From Antrihabitans stalactiti (GTDB lineage Bacteria > Actinomycetota > Actinomycetes > Mycobacteriales > Mycobacteriaceae): DNA of 64,000 nt. Positions 49,349-58,627 of the stretch are shown here, in pieces. Every line of letters begins with the position of its first letter. The stretch's first letter is position 1. The DNA lies in contig NZ_VCQU01000007.1 in the NCBI RefSeq assembly GCF_012932915.1, forward strand, positions 1 through 64,000, given 5' to 3'. The notes below the pieces were generated by a model that worked only from the letters and a program-made list of their open reading frames with translations, did no database searches and had not been told where the DNA came from. Position numbers and translations under genes: made by a program.

Positions 49349-50308
49349 ATGCAGAAAACTTCGTCGCGACTTCTGGCGTTGCTCTCGCTGCTTCAGGCGC
49401 GTCGGGACTGGCCCGGCACGCTCCTGGCCGAACGCCTGGATATCAGCGCACGGACCGTGCGGCGCGACGTCGACCGGCTCCGCGAGTTGGGCTATCCCAT
49501 AGTGGCGTTCAAGGGTCCCGACGGTGGTTACCGTCTCGACGCCGGTTCCGAATTGCCGCCGCTCCTGTTCGACGACGAGCAAGCGGTCGCGCTGGCGATC
49601 GCCTTGCAAATTGCGACGACCACCGGCGCGGGTATCGAGGAGGCCGCCGCCCGCGCGTTGACGACGGTGCGGCAGGTCATGCCCTCGCGTCTACGCAATC
49701 GGATCGACGCCATTCAAGTCTCAGTCGCCGAACGAGCAGCGAGTCAACCGAATCCGCAGGTCGACAGCACTGTGCTGCTAGCCCTCAGCGCCGCGGTCCA
49801 TGCCGGAATGGTTCTTCGGTTCGACTACTCCCCTGCGTCGCCGGATGCCCCGCCCCGCCGCGTGGAGCCCCATCATGTCGTCGCGTGGGGCGGCCGTTGG
49901 TATCTCGTCGCTTGGGACCTCGACCGCGCAGAGTGGCGGACCTTTCGCGCCGATCGGATCACGCCGCGCACCCCGACCGGTCCGCGGTTCGTGCCGCGCG
50001 AGTTACCAGGCGGGGACGTCGCGGCCTTCGTCAACAGCCGATTCCGCGGTGGCGACAGCGAATGGCCGTGCCGGGGCGAGGTGATCCTCGAACTCCCCGC
50101 GACGGCCGTCACCCCCTTTGTCGACGACGGAGTGGTCGAAAATCTCGGACCGAACCGGTGCCGGGTGGTTCTGGGCTCATGGTCGTGGGTGGGTTTGGCT
50201 GCGTCGATCGGGCGATTCGACGCCGATATCGAGGTCATCGATCCGCAGGAACTGAAGAATGCGTTCGCGAACCTGGCTCGCCGCTACGCCCGCGCCACTG
50301 CTCAATGA
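49349..50308 (+). CDS. WYL-domain transcriptional regulator
   Basis: A 319-residue regulator. N-terminal HTH (RLLALLSLLQARRDWPGTLLAERLDISARTVRRDVDRLRELGYPI) of the DeoR-like HTH_11 type, then a WYL domain (HAGMVLRFDYSPASPDAPPRRVEPHHVVAWGGRWYLVAWDLDRAEWRTFRADRI, with GGRWYLVAWD) and a C-terminal WCX-like domain (ATAVTPFVDDGVVENLGPNRCRVVLGSWSW). WYL proteins sense nucleic acids or small ligands in the cytoplasm. It is divergent from the PhnB-like gene, so it likely regulates it, a pairing common in actinobacteria. Confidence 0.9.
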   Translation: MQKTSSRLLALLSLLQARRDWPGTLLAERLDISARTVRRDVDRLRELGYPIVAFKGPDGGYRLDAGSELPPLLFDDEQAVALAIALQIATTTGAGIEEAAARALTTVRQVMPSRLRNRIDAIQVSVAERAASQPNPQVDSTVLLALSAAVHAGMVLRFDYSPASPDAPPRRVEPHHVVAWGGRWYLVAWDLDRAEWRTFRADRITPRTPTGPRFVPRELPGGDVAAFVNSRFRGGDSEWPCRGEVILELPATAVTPFVDDGVVENLGPNRCRVVLGSWSWVGLAASIGRFDADIEVIDPQELKNAFANLARRYARATAQ

Positions 50309-50445
50309 TTCAATTCATTCGAGGAAATCAATTATTCGAGCAATCCCCGCCCAGCGTCCGTGCATACTCGGGTTGCGTTGCTTGTCTGTGAGATCGATTT
50401 CCCGCGTGCGCTGAACAATTGCCTGCGACCACTGCTGGAGGCCCG

Positions 50446-51990
50446 ATGACTTCTGCCGATCCTGTAGCTCCAGCGCAAGTGTCCGGGTTCGCGGGAACAA
50501 TGACGGTCGCCGCGATGGGCCTCGGGTACAGCATCTCGATGACGGACCCCACCATCCTCTCTGCGAATATCTCGGAAATCCGCGCTGGTCTCGACATGAC
50601 CAGCAGCACGGCCAGTTTCGTAGCGAGCCTTGCCACGCTCGCGCTCGCCGCGGCAGTACTCGGGGCAGGCGCGTTAGGCGACCTCTACGGCAAGAAGCGA
50701 TTGTTCGTCATCGGTTCGGTCGGCGCTGTCGTGTTCAACGTCGTAGCGGCTACCGCGCCTAACAGCGCGACCCTCATGGTCGCCCGGGCCGGCGCGGGCG
50801 TGGGATTCGCGCTCCTCCTAGGACTTTCGTTGGCCATCGTCAACGACGTCTTCCCACCCGAACGCCGAGCCGCGGCGATCTCGCTGTATCTCGGGGCATC
50901 ATTCGCGTTCTCGGCTCCGCAACCTGCGATCGGGAGCCTGTTGGCGGAGCATTTCGGCTGGCGCACAGGGTTCCTCGTCGCACCAGTGGTTGCGGTGATT
51001 ACGTTGCTCATCACCTTGCGGTATGTGCCCGAAACCCCCCGCGCTCCGCGAAAGCCCGATCTGGTGGGCGTCGGATTGGTGGCGGTCGCCCTTCTCGCGA
51101 TCGTGTACGGAATCTCGCGCCTCGCAGAGGGTTTGAAGCCGAGCGCGCTCGTGCCGATCATCATTGGACTGATCGCCGCCGCCGGTTTCGTGATACGCGA
51201 GTTGCGGACCCCCACACCGGCATTGGACCTCCATATCTTTCGTTCCAAGAGCGTCTCTGTCGCAGTGTCTGCGGGGGTTACCAAGAACTTTCTCACCGGC
51301 GGCTGCACGATCCTCTTCGCGTATTACATCGTCGCTATCCGTGGGGAATCGCCCGCACTGCTCGGACTTCTGCTCGTACCAGCGACGATCCTGCAGGCGT
51401 TCGCAGCTATCGGTTCGGGCCGATTGGCGGACCGCATCGGAAACAAATCTGTTCTCGTTATTGGGCTCGCCCTGTTGTTGGCCGGTTTACTCGTCCTGAC
51501 CGTGCTGGAGAAAGACAGCCCGATGGTCGTGTTGTTTACTGCAATCGTTTTGATTTGCCTGGGTGGTGCAGTTGTTCAAACACCACAATCGACGATCATG
51601 ATGAGCAGTGCGCCGCCAGGCCTCAGCGGTGCTGTGGCGGCTCTGAAATCAGCGACCGGCCAAGCCGGCTATTCCTTGGGTCCGACTTTGTTCGCACTCA
51701 TCGGGACCGCGATCTTCGTACAGGATGGCGCGCGCAAATTGGCCGTCTCCAACATCACCGAAGAACAAGCGCGGGAAGCACTTCGAGTCGCGCATGGCGG
51801 TACGGAATCAGGTAGCGGTGGGACGAACGTGCTCGATCCGGATCGGGCACGTGCGGTGGTTGCAGCGGCGACCGACAGCATGGTCGATGCCATTCATACC
51901 TTGAGTTTCATCATGGCGGCCGTCCCCATTGCCGCGATCATTCTCGCGCTGGTGCTTTTGCGTCCCGATAAACGCTCCGCACCTGCGTGA
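50446..51990 (+). CDS. MFS transporter (DHA2-like)
   Basis: A 514-residue membrane protein with about 14 helices. Motif A GALGDLYGKKRLF between TM2 and TM3 is present. In TM5 the usual antiporter motif C (GPxLGG) is replaced by ASFAFSAPQPAIGSLLAEHFGW, so the transport mode may differ from normal exporters. A helical cytoplasmic or external insert (NITEEQAREALRVAHGG, DPDRARAVVAAATDSM) lies before the last helices, as in DHA2 proteins. GGAGG precedes the ATG at 50446. Substrate unknown. Confidence 0.88.
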   Translation: MTSADPVAPAQVSGFAGTMTVAAMGLGYSISMTDPTILSANISEIRAGLDMTSSTASFVASLATLALAAAVLGAGALGDLYGKKRLFVIGSVGAVVFNVVAATAPNSATLMVARAGAGVGFALLLGLSLAIVNDVFPPERRAAAISLYLGASFAFSAPQPAIGSLLAEHFGWRTGFLVAPVVAVITLLITLRYVPETPRAPRKPDLVGVGLVAVALLAIVYGISRLAEGLKPSALVPIIIGLIAAAGFVIRELRTPTPALDLHIFRSKSVSVAVSAGVTKNFLTGGCTILFAYYIVAIRGESPALLGLLLVPATILQAFAAIGSGRLADRIGNKSVLVIGLALLLAGLLVLTVLEKDSPMVVLFTAIVLICLGGAVVQTPQSTIMMSSAPPGLSGAVAALKSATGQAGYSLGPTLFALIGTAIFVQDGARKLAVSNITEEQAREALRVAHGGTESGSGGTNVLDPDRARAVVAAATDSMVDAIHTLSFIMAAVPIAAIILALVLLRPDKRSAPA

Positions 51991-52055
51991 TTTCACCCAA
52001 GCAGTCAGGCGGTTTGTGCTTAGGTGTGAAATAACAACGAAAGAAAGGACTCTCC

Positions 52056-52397
52056 ATGACTAAGAAGTCGTCGGCCAGCGTATTTCTCGGCATTGCGGCA
52101 GCCGGAGCGTTGTCTCTCGGCCTCGCACCGAGCGCGTCCGCACAACCGGTCGGGCCGTGGGGCGTAGAGGGTCCGTGCGCGGGCATCGCCGCGAGCGATT
52201 GTCTGTGGACCCCATCGGCGGACGGCTTGACCTGGAGTCTCTACAACCGCTCGGCGCACTACGACAAGGCAGGCAACTTCGTGTGCCAGACCGGATACTT
52301 GGTGAACGACGCCGCCGGATGCGAGGGCATGATGGTCGCGGTCCGAGCGTTGCCGCAGCTGCCAATTGGCGACTGGATTTGGGCAGTCGCCAACTAG
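52056..52397 (+). CDS. Small predicted secreted protein
   Basis: A 113-residue protein with a signal peptide (MTKKSSASVFLGIAAAGALS then LGLAPSASAQ, cut near residue 29). The mature part is Trp/Gly-rich with four cysteines (GPCAGI, SDCLW, FVCQTG, AGCEGM) that could form two disulfides. No family recognised. Preceded by AAAGGA 7 bases before the ATG. Located alone between an exporter and another small secreted-protein gene on the other strand. Confidence 0.78.
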   Translation: MTKKSSASVFLGIAAAGALSLGLAPSASAQPVGPWGVEGPCAGIAASDCLWTPSADGLTWSLYNRSAHYDKAGNFVCQTGYLVNDAAGCEGMMVAVRALPQLPIGDWIWAVAN

Positions 52398-52413
52398 CGC
52401 TGGCTGATAGCCG

Positions 52414-52800
52414 TCAGGCGGTGTTCATCGGGTTCGTCGGGCTGGTCGGGTTCAGCGGACTCAGCGGATTGGCCGGGTTCATTTCGTTCTGCGGGTTCCC
52501 GGGGTTCAGCGGGCTCAACGGGTTTGTCGGATCATTGAGATCGCCGCCTGCAGGCCCCTTGGGGAGCGGATTCGGCGTGGCGTTCGGATCTGCGACCCAT
52601 GGACCATTCGCGCAAATCGGATTCCCTTGCGCCAATATGCATCGGGGATCCAACGGTCCGGACGGGTTGACCTGGCGAGGCGTCAGGATGCTGGAGACCT
52701 CTCCAACAGCAGGCATCGCGTACGCCGCTCCTGCCGCAGCCGACCAAGCGATTCCAACAAACACCGCAACCCCAGCTGTTCGAAGATTCACCCTGCTCAT
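52414..52800 (-). CDS. Predicted secreted protein with Asn-Pro-rich tail
   Basis: A 128-residue protein. The start MSRVNLRTAGVAVFVGIAWS gives a signal peptide cut near AAYAMP (residue 27). The middle has two cysteines (DPRCILAQ and NPICANG). From about residue 75 it is almost only Asn, Pro, Leu, Ser and Thr in short repeats (NPLSPLNP appears twice, with NPANP and TNPMN), so the tail is extended. Such tails can cross or bind the cell wall. Unknown family. The longer frame from 53016 adds a charged segment before the signal and is rejected. Confidence 0.7.
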   Translation of the reverse strand: MSRVNLRTAGVAVFVGIAWSAAAGAAYAMPAVGEVSSILTPRQVNPSGPLDPRCILAQGNPICANGPWVADPNATPNPLPKGPAGGDLNDPTNPLSPLNPGNPQNEMNPANPLSPLNPTSPTNPMNTA

Positions 52801-52922
52801 CCGTCTCTCCCTACCTGCGGACCTAGTTTGACCATGCTGACCTACCTGTCCCCCGATATTGTCATATTCGCAATTCGGCGGAGGTGAAACAGTCCTAGGC
52901 GAATTCGATAGTTTTGGCAGAT

Positions 52923-54131
52923 TCAACCGAGGGAATAGTTCGGCAGATCGATCGCGTCGGCGATCGTGAACCACTTCTTCTCGGCGTACGAGCGAAACGG
53001 CCAGCGCTGCATCCATTTCATGATTCCGGTTCGGATCGCGATCTCGCTCGGTGTCGCCGGCATATAGGTATCGAGGTCGTTGGCCAGGTGCTGACAGCTC
53101 TCGATGTATGGCGCCATGATGGCTTCGTAGCGCTCGAATGCCGCTGCAATGCCTGCAGTGTCGAGTGATTCTGCGGGACCCAGCTCACCGGCAAGAACAT
53201 ACGAACCGACCAGCGCCAAACTGGTTCCCATTCCGCTCAAAGGCGATGCGCAGTAACCTGCGTCGCCGACCAATGTCACCCGGCCACGCGAGACCGTCGG
53301 CATGTGCACTTGAGCGAAGGAATCGAAATAGAAGTCGTCGGCCTCGGCGGCTGCTGCGAGAAGTTCATCGCAGTGCCACCCCTGGCCTGCCAGTCGCTCT
53401 TCCAACAGCCCGCGTTGCTGTGCCACATCGTGGCGGTCGTAGTCGATTGGCTCCGACCGAAACGCCAGACCGGCTTTCGCAATGTGGGGATCGTGCGACG
53501 GCCGCATCGATGCGTTGATTCCGGGCGCTTGGTACAGCAGGTACCAACCGTCGAGGCCGACCGTATCCGGTGCTGTGAACCAGGCGTGGTACCCACCAAG
53601 CGGTACGACGAACTGCTCTTCAGGCCCGAACACCAACCGCCGTACCGCCGAATGCGGACCGTCTGCCCCGACCACGAGATCGACCGTCAGCGACGTGCCG
53701 TCGGTCAGCGTGACGTCGACCGCGTCCCCACGGTCCGAGAGCGCGGAAATCCTTGTGCTGAAACGGTACTCGACGCCGTCTTTCGTAGCCTGATATAGCC
53801 CGTCCGCCAGGTCGCCTCGAAGAATCTCCAATTGGGAGATCAAGCCGTTGCCGTGAAACGCCGTTACCGGCATTTCGGCACGTCGACTGCCGTCGGACCG
53901 CACCCACGCCGCGCCTGCTTGGTCGAGGGACCGTGACCGCATCTCCTCGAGCAAGCCCATGCGCTGCACGACCTCGCGGCCTGCACCGCGTAGGTCGACG
54001 GTTTGACCACCCGGGCGTATCCCATCGGCGAGTTCGAGAACGATTACCCGGTAATCTGATTCGCTCAGCCAGTACGCCAGCGAGGGGCCTGCAAGTCCGG
54101 CGCCGCTGATCAGAACCGTCGGTGCGTTCAT
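52923..54131 (-). CDS. FAD-dependent aromatic-type monooxygenase
   Basis: A 402-residue class A flavoprotein: FAD motif VLISGAGLAGPSLAYWLSE (residues 5-23), RPGGQTVDLRGAGREVVQRMGLLEEMRS, DG motif VVGADGPHSAVRRLVFG and GDAGYCASPLSGMGTSLALVGSYVLAGEL near residue 295. The layout is that of TetX-like/PheA-like hydroxylases. It hydroxylates an unknown aromatic or polyketide substrate with NAD(P)H. Start MNAPTVLIS is taken because the FAD fold starts there. It is the last gene of a possible unit with acyl-CoA ligase and MarR genes (22-base gap). Confidence 0.88.
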   Translation of the reverse strand: MNAPTVLISGAGLAGPSLAYWLSESDYRVIVLELADGIRPGGQTVDLRGAGREVVQRMGLLEEMRSRSLDQAGAAWVRSDGSRRAEMPVTAFHGNGLISQLEILRGDLADGLYQATKDGVEYRFSTRISALSDRGDAVDVTLTDGTSLTVDLVVGADGPHSAVRRLVFGPEEQFVVPLGGYHAWFTAPDTVGLDGWYLLYQAPGINASMRPSHDPHIAKAGLAFRSEPIDYDRHDVAQQRGLLEERLAGQGWHCDELLAAAAEADDFYFDSFAQVHMPTVSRGRVTLVGDAGYCASPLSGMGTSLALVGSYVLAGELGPAESLDTAGIAAAFERYEAIMAPYIESCQHLANDLDTYMPATPSEIAIRTGIMKWMQRWPFRSYAEKKWFTIADAIDLPNYSLG

Positions 54132-54153
54132 GATCGTCAGCTTAGAACTTAGG

Positions 54154-55620
54154 TCAGCCTTCCGATAGTTCGCGACGGTTGATTTTGCCGCTTGTCGTGA
54201 GCGGGAGCGCGGCACGGAAATACAGCCGTGCCGGGATTTTGTATGCGGCAATTCGGTTGCGCAAGAAAGACAGTAGGTCTTCGATCGTCAGCACAGCGTC
54301 GTCGCGTGGGACGACGAAGGCGACCGGAACCTGACCTTCCTCTGCGTCGGGGACGCCGATCACGGCGGCCGCGGCAACACCGGGATGCTCGTCGAGAGCG
54401 GACTCCACCTCGCCAGGTGAGATTTTCGACGTGCGGCGCACGATGATGTCCTTGATTCGACCGGTGAACCACCAGACACCGTCGGCGTCCTGTTCGCCGA
54501 GGTCGCCGGTGTGCAACCACCCGTCGGTGAGGGTTGCGGCGGTGAGCGTTTCGTCCTCCCAGTAGTGGTCCATCACCATCGGCCCGCGCACCAGCAACTC
54601 GCCGGTCTCGGGGTCGGTGCGGACCTCGAGGCCCGTGACGGGCACACCTATGCACCCGTCTCGGTCCAGCTGCGGATCACGACTGATCGTCAGCCAGATC
54701 GCTTCCGTCATTCCCCAGCCGACGCCGATGGGTAAACCGCTGGCCGCCATGAATTCTCGCTGCAATGCGGCAGGCACCGTGTCGCCGCCGGTGTAGACGC
54801 CGCGCAGCGAAGAGAACCACGATCGCTGCATTCCCGGTTCCCGCAGCACCTGCGCGAGGACGTCGATGTGCGTGCACACGAGTGTCGGACGATGTTTCTG
54901 CAGCGCTTCCACATACCTGGCCGGGTCGAAACCGTCGTACAGCGCGACAGTGCCGCCTGCCAGCAACGTCGTCATCGTCGCGATGAAACCACTGACATGG
55001 ACCTGCGGTTCGAAGACCTGAGTGACGTCGTCAGCGGTCACGTCACCCAAGGCCTCGGACGTGCTCGTCAAGATCCCAAGCGCCGAACGATGGCTGTGTA
55101 CAACACCTTTCGGCCGACCTGTCGATCCGGACGTGAAGAACATGACGGCCGGCGCTCCTGGGTCCGACGCCTCCGGATCGCGCGAACCGGACGGAGCGCG
55201 CACAGCCCCGAATTCCTCGTGGCCTCCGGCCGAGTCACCGACGACGAGCACACGGGTGTCGTCGAGGACGGCTGGATCGATGAGCGCGAGGTCCGCCAGT
55301 TTGCCCGAGTGCACAACGAGCCAGCGCGGGCGAGCGCGACGCAGCGCCTGCTCGAGTTCCGGTGGCGCGTAACGGGTATTGAATGGTGTTGCGACCGCGC
55401 CCGAGGCGAAACACGCGAGGTAGCACAGCACCAACTCCGGGCAATTCGGCAGCGCAAGTGCAACTCGTTCGCCTCGCAGGTCTGCGGCGGTCATCGCGCG
55501 TGCCAATTCGTCTGCTGCTGCCGCCAGTTCGGCGTACGACCACGACTCCCCCGCATAAACGAGTGCAGTTCGTTCGCTCGCCGACACGAGGGTGCTCAAT
55601 TGACGCTGTGGACTGTTCAT
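54154..55620 (-). CDS. Acyl-CoA synthetase / AMP-dependent ligase
   Basis: A 488-residue ANL-family enzyme: the P-loop-like A3 motif MFFTSGSTGRPKGVVHS (about 159-175), A5 VGWGMTEAIWL, A7 LHTGDLGEQDADG, A8 FTGRIKDIIVRRTSKISPGEVE and the A10 catalytic Lys in TTSGKINRREL. All are intact. It activates a carboxylic acid with ATP and CoA; closest in style to fatty/aromatic acid CoA ligases. The start overlaps the MarR stop by ATGA, so it is co-translated with its regulator. Confidence 0.92.
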   Translation of the reverse strand: MNSPQRQLSTLVSASERTALVYAGESWSYAELAAAADELARAMTAADLRGERVALALPNCPELVLCYLACFASGAVATPFNTRYAPPELEQALRRARPRWLVVHSGKLADLALIDPAVLDDTRVLVVGDSAGGHEEFGAVRAPSGSRDPEASDPGAPAVMFFTSGSTGRPKGVVHSHRSALGILTSTSEALGDVTADDVTQVFEPQVHVSGFIATMTTLLAGGTVALYDGFDPARYVEALQKHRPTLVCTHIDVLAQVLREPGMQRSWFSSLRGVYTGGDTVPAALQREFMAASGLPIGVGWGMTEAIWLTISRDPQLDRDGCIGVPVTGLEVRTDPETGELLVRGPMVMDHYWEDETLTAATLTDGWLHTGDLGEQDADGVWWFTGRIKDIIVRRTSKISPGEVESALDEHPGVAAAAVIGVPDAEEGQVPVAFVVPRDDAVLTIEDLLSFLRNRIAAYKIPARLYFRAALPLTTSGKINRRELSEG

Positions 55621-56060
55621 CGAATGTGCTCCGTACCAGTTGCGAGCGCGAGATCGATGAGCGCACGCTTGAATTCGTCGGTCCGTTCCGGTCCTAGTGT
55701 GAGTTCCCACGCGCGGCCGAGCTTGTCGAATCCCCTCATCGCCCCCACGACGGCTTGCTCGCCTTTGGGAGTGAGCATGACAAGCTTCGCGCGCCCGTCG
55801 GCTGGATCGGGCCTGCGCTCGAGGTAGCCCTGCCGTTGGAGCGCATTGACCAACTCGGACACCGACTGCACGCTGATCCGCGCTCGGGCTGCGATTTCGG
55901 TGATGCGCGTCCCCTCGCGGTCGAGCATATGCATGACTACGCCCTGGCTTCGAGTGATGTCACCACACCCGACGCCTTGCAAACCCTCGTCGATGTGGTC
56001 CTCGAGTGTGCGATCGAGGATGGAAACGAGCTGACCGAGAGGATAACCACTCAAGTCCAT
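55617..56060 (-). CDS. MarR-family regulator
   Basis: A 147-residue regulator starting at ATG 56060 (a TTG at 56084 is possible): GCGDITRSQGVVMHMLDREGTRITEIAARARISVQSVSELVNALQRQGYLERRPDPADGRAKLVMLTPKG holds the winged helix-turn-helix and the DGRAK wing. It probably controls the acyl-CoA ligase and flavin monooxygenase downstream, responding to an aromatic or acyl ligand. A palindrome 25 bases upstream is the likely operator. Confidence 0.9.
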   Translation of the reverse strand: MDLSGYPLGQLVSILDRTLEDHIDEGLQGVGCGDITRSQGVVMHMLDREGTRITEIAARARISVQSVSELVNALQRQGYLERRPDPADGRAKLVMLTPKGEQAVVGAMRGFDKLGRAWELTLGPERTDEFKRALIDLALATGTEHIR

Positions 56061-56084
56061 ACTTAGCCCGTCCTTGCTCGACAA

Positions 56085-56103
56085 TACTCAGGTTGCCTGA
56101 GTA
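56085..56103. promoter_or_regulatory. MarR operator palindrome
   Basis: TACTCAGG-TTG-CCTGAGTA, a perfect inverted repeat just upstream of the marR gene. Confidence 0.7.
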
Positions 56104-56213
56104 CTCTTGGTTTGTCTGAGTCATGATAAACCGACCATTGGTCGGCATATCGGAGGTCGGAACCGATATCCACACACGGGGTTCGAAGCCGAAGTCGCTG
56201 GGAGAGGCCACCG

Positions 56214-57053
56214 ATGAACTCAGCGTCCACGCTCACCGACACCGAGCGCGAATGGACAGCTCGGCGGCTGAGCATCTCGACGCGCATACGCCATGCGATC
56301 GCGTCAGGCAATATCACCACGGAGTTTCAGCCGGTCGTTCGAATTCGGGACCGGTCGATCGTGGGCTGCGAAGCGCTCGCTCGATGGAACGATCCGATCC
56401 TGGGCACGGTGTGCCCGAGCGAATTCATCACGCTCATCGAGGCGTCGCCACTGATCAACGACTTGTTCGATACCGTGCTGCAGCAGGCCCTCGCCGCAGC
56501 GGTCACCTGGCAATCCGATTCGCCCGCTCACCCACCCGCATGGGTCAGCGTCAACTTGTCCGCACGCCAGCTACGTAACCCGGCACTACCGGACATGATT
56601 CTGCGTTCCGTCAGCGAAGCCGGGCTGCCGACGAACCTGCTCACCCTCGAACTGACCGAGACCGCAATTCTCGAACCTGATCCGATCACCGACCGCGCGC
56701 TGCACACCCTCCGCGAGGCGGGCATCGGCTTCCACCTGGACGATTTCGGCGTCGGCTACTCGAACATGGCGCGCCTGGGCGAACTGATCGCGAAGGGCGT
56801 GTTGCGCAGCGTCAAAATCGATCGGCAATTGGTGCAGCCGCTTCCCGACAACGACGCCCGCTCGCTGCTGAACGCCCTCCGCACCATCACGCACGCCGTC
56901 GGACTGGATGTCATTGCCGAAGGCGTCGAATGCACTGCCCAGCTCGACTCGCTGGCCAGCCTCGGCTACGACTACGCGCAGGGTTGGCTGTTTCATCGAG
57001 CGATGCCCGCGCATGCGGCGCGCACCCTGATTCTCGGGCAACGCGCGGAATAG
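56214..57053 (+). CDS. Stand-alone EAL-domain c-di-GMP phosphodiesterase
   Basis: A 279-residue protein made of one EAL domain (about residues 25-270). The catalytic set is complete: EAL in GCEALARWNDP, Asn in VSVNLSARQL, Glu in LELTETAIL, Asp-Asp in LDDFGVGYSNMARL, Lys in SVKIDRQLV, and Glu in VIAEGVE with Gln-Gly in YAQGWLF. It should cleave c-di-GMP to pGpG with Mg or Mn in the cytoplasm. There is no GGDEF or sensor domain in this protein and no cyclase in the window. Confidence 0.92.
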   Translation: MNSASTLTDTEREWTARRLSISTRIRHAIASGNITTEFQPVVRIRDRSIVGCEALARWNDPILGTVCPSEFITLIEASPLINDLFDTVLQQALAAAVTWQSDSPAHPPAWVSVNLSARQLRNPALPDMILRSVSEAGLPTNLLTLELTETAILEPDPITDRALHTLREAGIGFHLDDFGVGYSNMARLGELIAKGVLRSVKIDRQLVQPLPDNDARSLLNALRTITHAVGLDVIAEGVECTAQLDSLASLGYDYAQGWLFHRAMPAHAARTLILGQRAE

Positions 57054-57080
57054 GACTTCTCGTTCGCTGTTCTAACGAAT

Positions 57081-57920
57081 ATGACCAACGAAAACTCTGC
57101 CCACATCGCCCGTTTCGGAACACACGGCGTCTGGGGGTCGTTCGGCAAGTTCGCCCCGGACCAGGCGCGCGCGATCGAGGAGTTGGGTTACGGCACCATC
57201 TGGCTCGGCGGGTCGCCTAAGCATCTGAGGCCGGTCCGTAAGGTTCTCGACGCCACGGAGGCCATTACGGTGGCGACCGGCATCGTCAACATCTGGAACA
57301 CCGACGCCGCGACGATCGCCGACGAGTTCTTCGACCTCGAGCAGGACTTTCCCGGTCGCTTCTACCTCGGCATCGGCGCGGGACATCCCGAGGCCACCGC
57401 GGAGTACGAGAAGCCATACGACGCGGTCAGTCACTACCTCGACGTGCTCGACAAGAAGGAGGTTCCGGTCGAGCGTCGCGTGCTCGCCGCCCTCGGCCCA
57501 CGGATGCTGCGACTCGCGGCAGATAGGTCCCTGGGAGCGCACCCATACTTGACGCCGCCGGCGCACACGCAGTTCGCTCGCGAGCAGCTCGGGCCGCATG
57601 CGTTGCTCGCCCCGGAGCACAAGGTTGTTCTCGACGCCGACCCCGAAGCCGCCCGTGCGGTCGGGCGTCCACCGGTGGACCGCCCGTACCTGCACCTGCG
57701 CAATTACGTCTCGAACTTGAAGCGCGTCGGCTGGACCGACGCCGACATTGCCGACGGTGGCAGCGATGCGCTCATCGACGCCCTCGTCGCGCACGGAACC
57801 GCAGCCAGCGTCCGCGCGCAGGTCGATGCGCATCTCGCGGCCGGTGCCGACCATGTGGCCGTCCAGATCCTCGGCGACGGCGATCCCGTAGCCGCACTGA
57901 CTGAGATCATCCGCGCCTGA
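57081..57920 (+). CDS. LLM-class F420-dependent oxidoreductase
   Basis: A 279-residue TIM-barrel luciferase-like protein. HIARFGTHGVWGSFGKFAPDQARAIEELGYGTIWLGGSP starts the barrel, followed by TVATGIVNIWNTDAATIADEFFDLEQDFPGRFYLGIGAGH and RVLAALGPRMLRLAADRSLGAHPYLTPPAHT. This is the layout of the TIGR03620-type F420 subgroup. It would transfer hydride between F420 and an unknown substrate. It follows the EAL gene closely in the same direction. Confidence 0.88.
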   Translation: MTNENSAHIARFGTHGVWGSFGKFAPDQARAIEELGYGTIWLGGSPKHLRPVRKVLDATEAITVATGIVNIWNTDAATIADEFFDLEQDFPGRFYLGIGAGHPEATAEYEKPYDAVSHYLDVLDKKEVPVERRVLAALGPRMLRLAADRSLGAHPYLTPPAHTQFAREQLGPHALLAPEHKVVLDADPEAARAVGRPPVDRPYLHLRNYVSNLKRVGWTDADIADGGSDALIDALVAHGTAASVRAQVDAHLAAGADHVAVQILGDGDPVAALTEIIRA

Positions 57921-58013
57921 AATTTTTGCGGAGGTGTCGTATTGCGTCGCGGCCGTTCGTGGCTCTAGTAAGGAGGCAAGCAAGGGGCTGCCTCATTCAC
58001 TGGAGGAGACATC

Positions 58014-58598
58014 ATGACCGCGACCTACACGTACGACATCTTCAGCAGCCTCGACGGGTTCGCCTCGTACGGCGGTGACGGCGACTGGGGCGGCTACTGG
58101 GGCAAGCAAGGGCCCGAATTGCTCGACCATCGCCTTGCCTCGTACGCCGGGGAGCAGCGAATGGTGTTCGGGGCCAACACGTATCGGGCATTCGCGCAGA
58201 TGCTCGCCGAGAGCACCGAGGACTCCGATGTGCGTGACCCCTGGGTCACCCGGATGCGGAACCTGCCGGCAACGGTGGTGTCGTCCACCCTCGAAGGACC
58301 GCTCGACTGGCCGGACGCGACCATCGCGCGAGGTGACGCGGTCGACGTCATTACTCGGCTGAAGGAGGAGTCCGACGCGCCGTTGCGCTCACACGGCAGC
58401 TTGTCGTTGAACCGAGCACTGATGTCCGCTGGACTGGTCGACTTCGTGCAGGTGACGCTCTTCCCGGTCCTTACCGGGCGGTCGGGAACGGAACCGATCT
58501 TCAAAGGTGCCGCCGACTTCGACCTCGAACTGATCGAGACCCGAACCCTCGACGGCCGCACCCAAGAACTCATCTACCGGCCGACCCTGCACGGCTGA
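58014..58598 (+). CDS. Dihydrofolate reductase-like family protein
   Basis: A 194-residue RibD C-terminal/DHFR-like protein, the fourth of this family in the window: YDIFSSLDGFASYGGDGDWGGYWG at the N-terminus, RMVFGANTYRAFAQML in the middle and LRSHGSLSLNRALMSAGLVDFVQVTLFPVLTGRSG as the signature. Unlike the two cassette copies it has no ArsR or SRPBCC partner. GGAGGAGAC lies 6 bases before the ATG. Substrate unknown. Confidence 0.87.
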   Translation: MTATYTYDIFSSLDGFASYGGDGDWGGYWGKQGPELLDHRLASYAGEQRMVFGANTYRAFAQMLAESTEDSDVRDPWVTRMRNLPATVVSSTLEGPLDWPDATIARGDAVDVITRLKEESDAPLRSHGSLSLNRALMSAGLVDFVQVTLFPVLTGRSGTEPIFKGAADFDLELIETRTLDGRTQELIYRPTLHG

Positions 58599-58627
58599 GT
58601 CGGTCCGCGCTATACCATCGCCAGGCC

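Noticed and set aside
57960-58000. GAGGCA...TGCCTC inverted repeat before the DHFR-like gene
   Set aside because: Only 6-base arms; such repeats are expected by chance in this composition.
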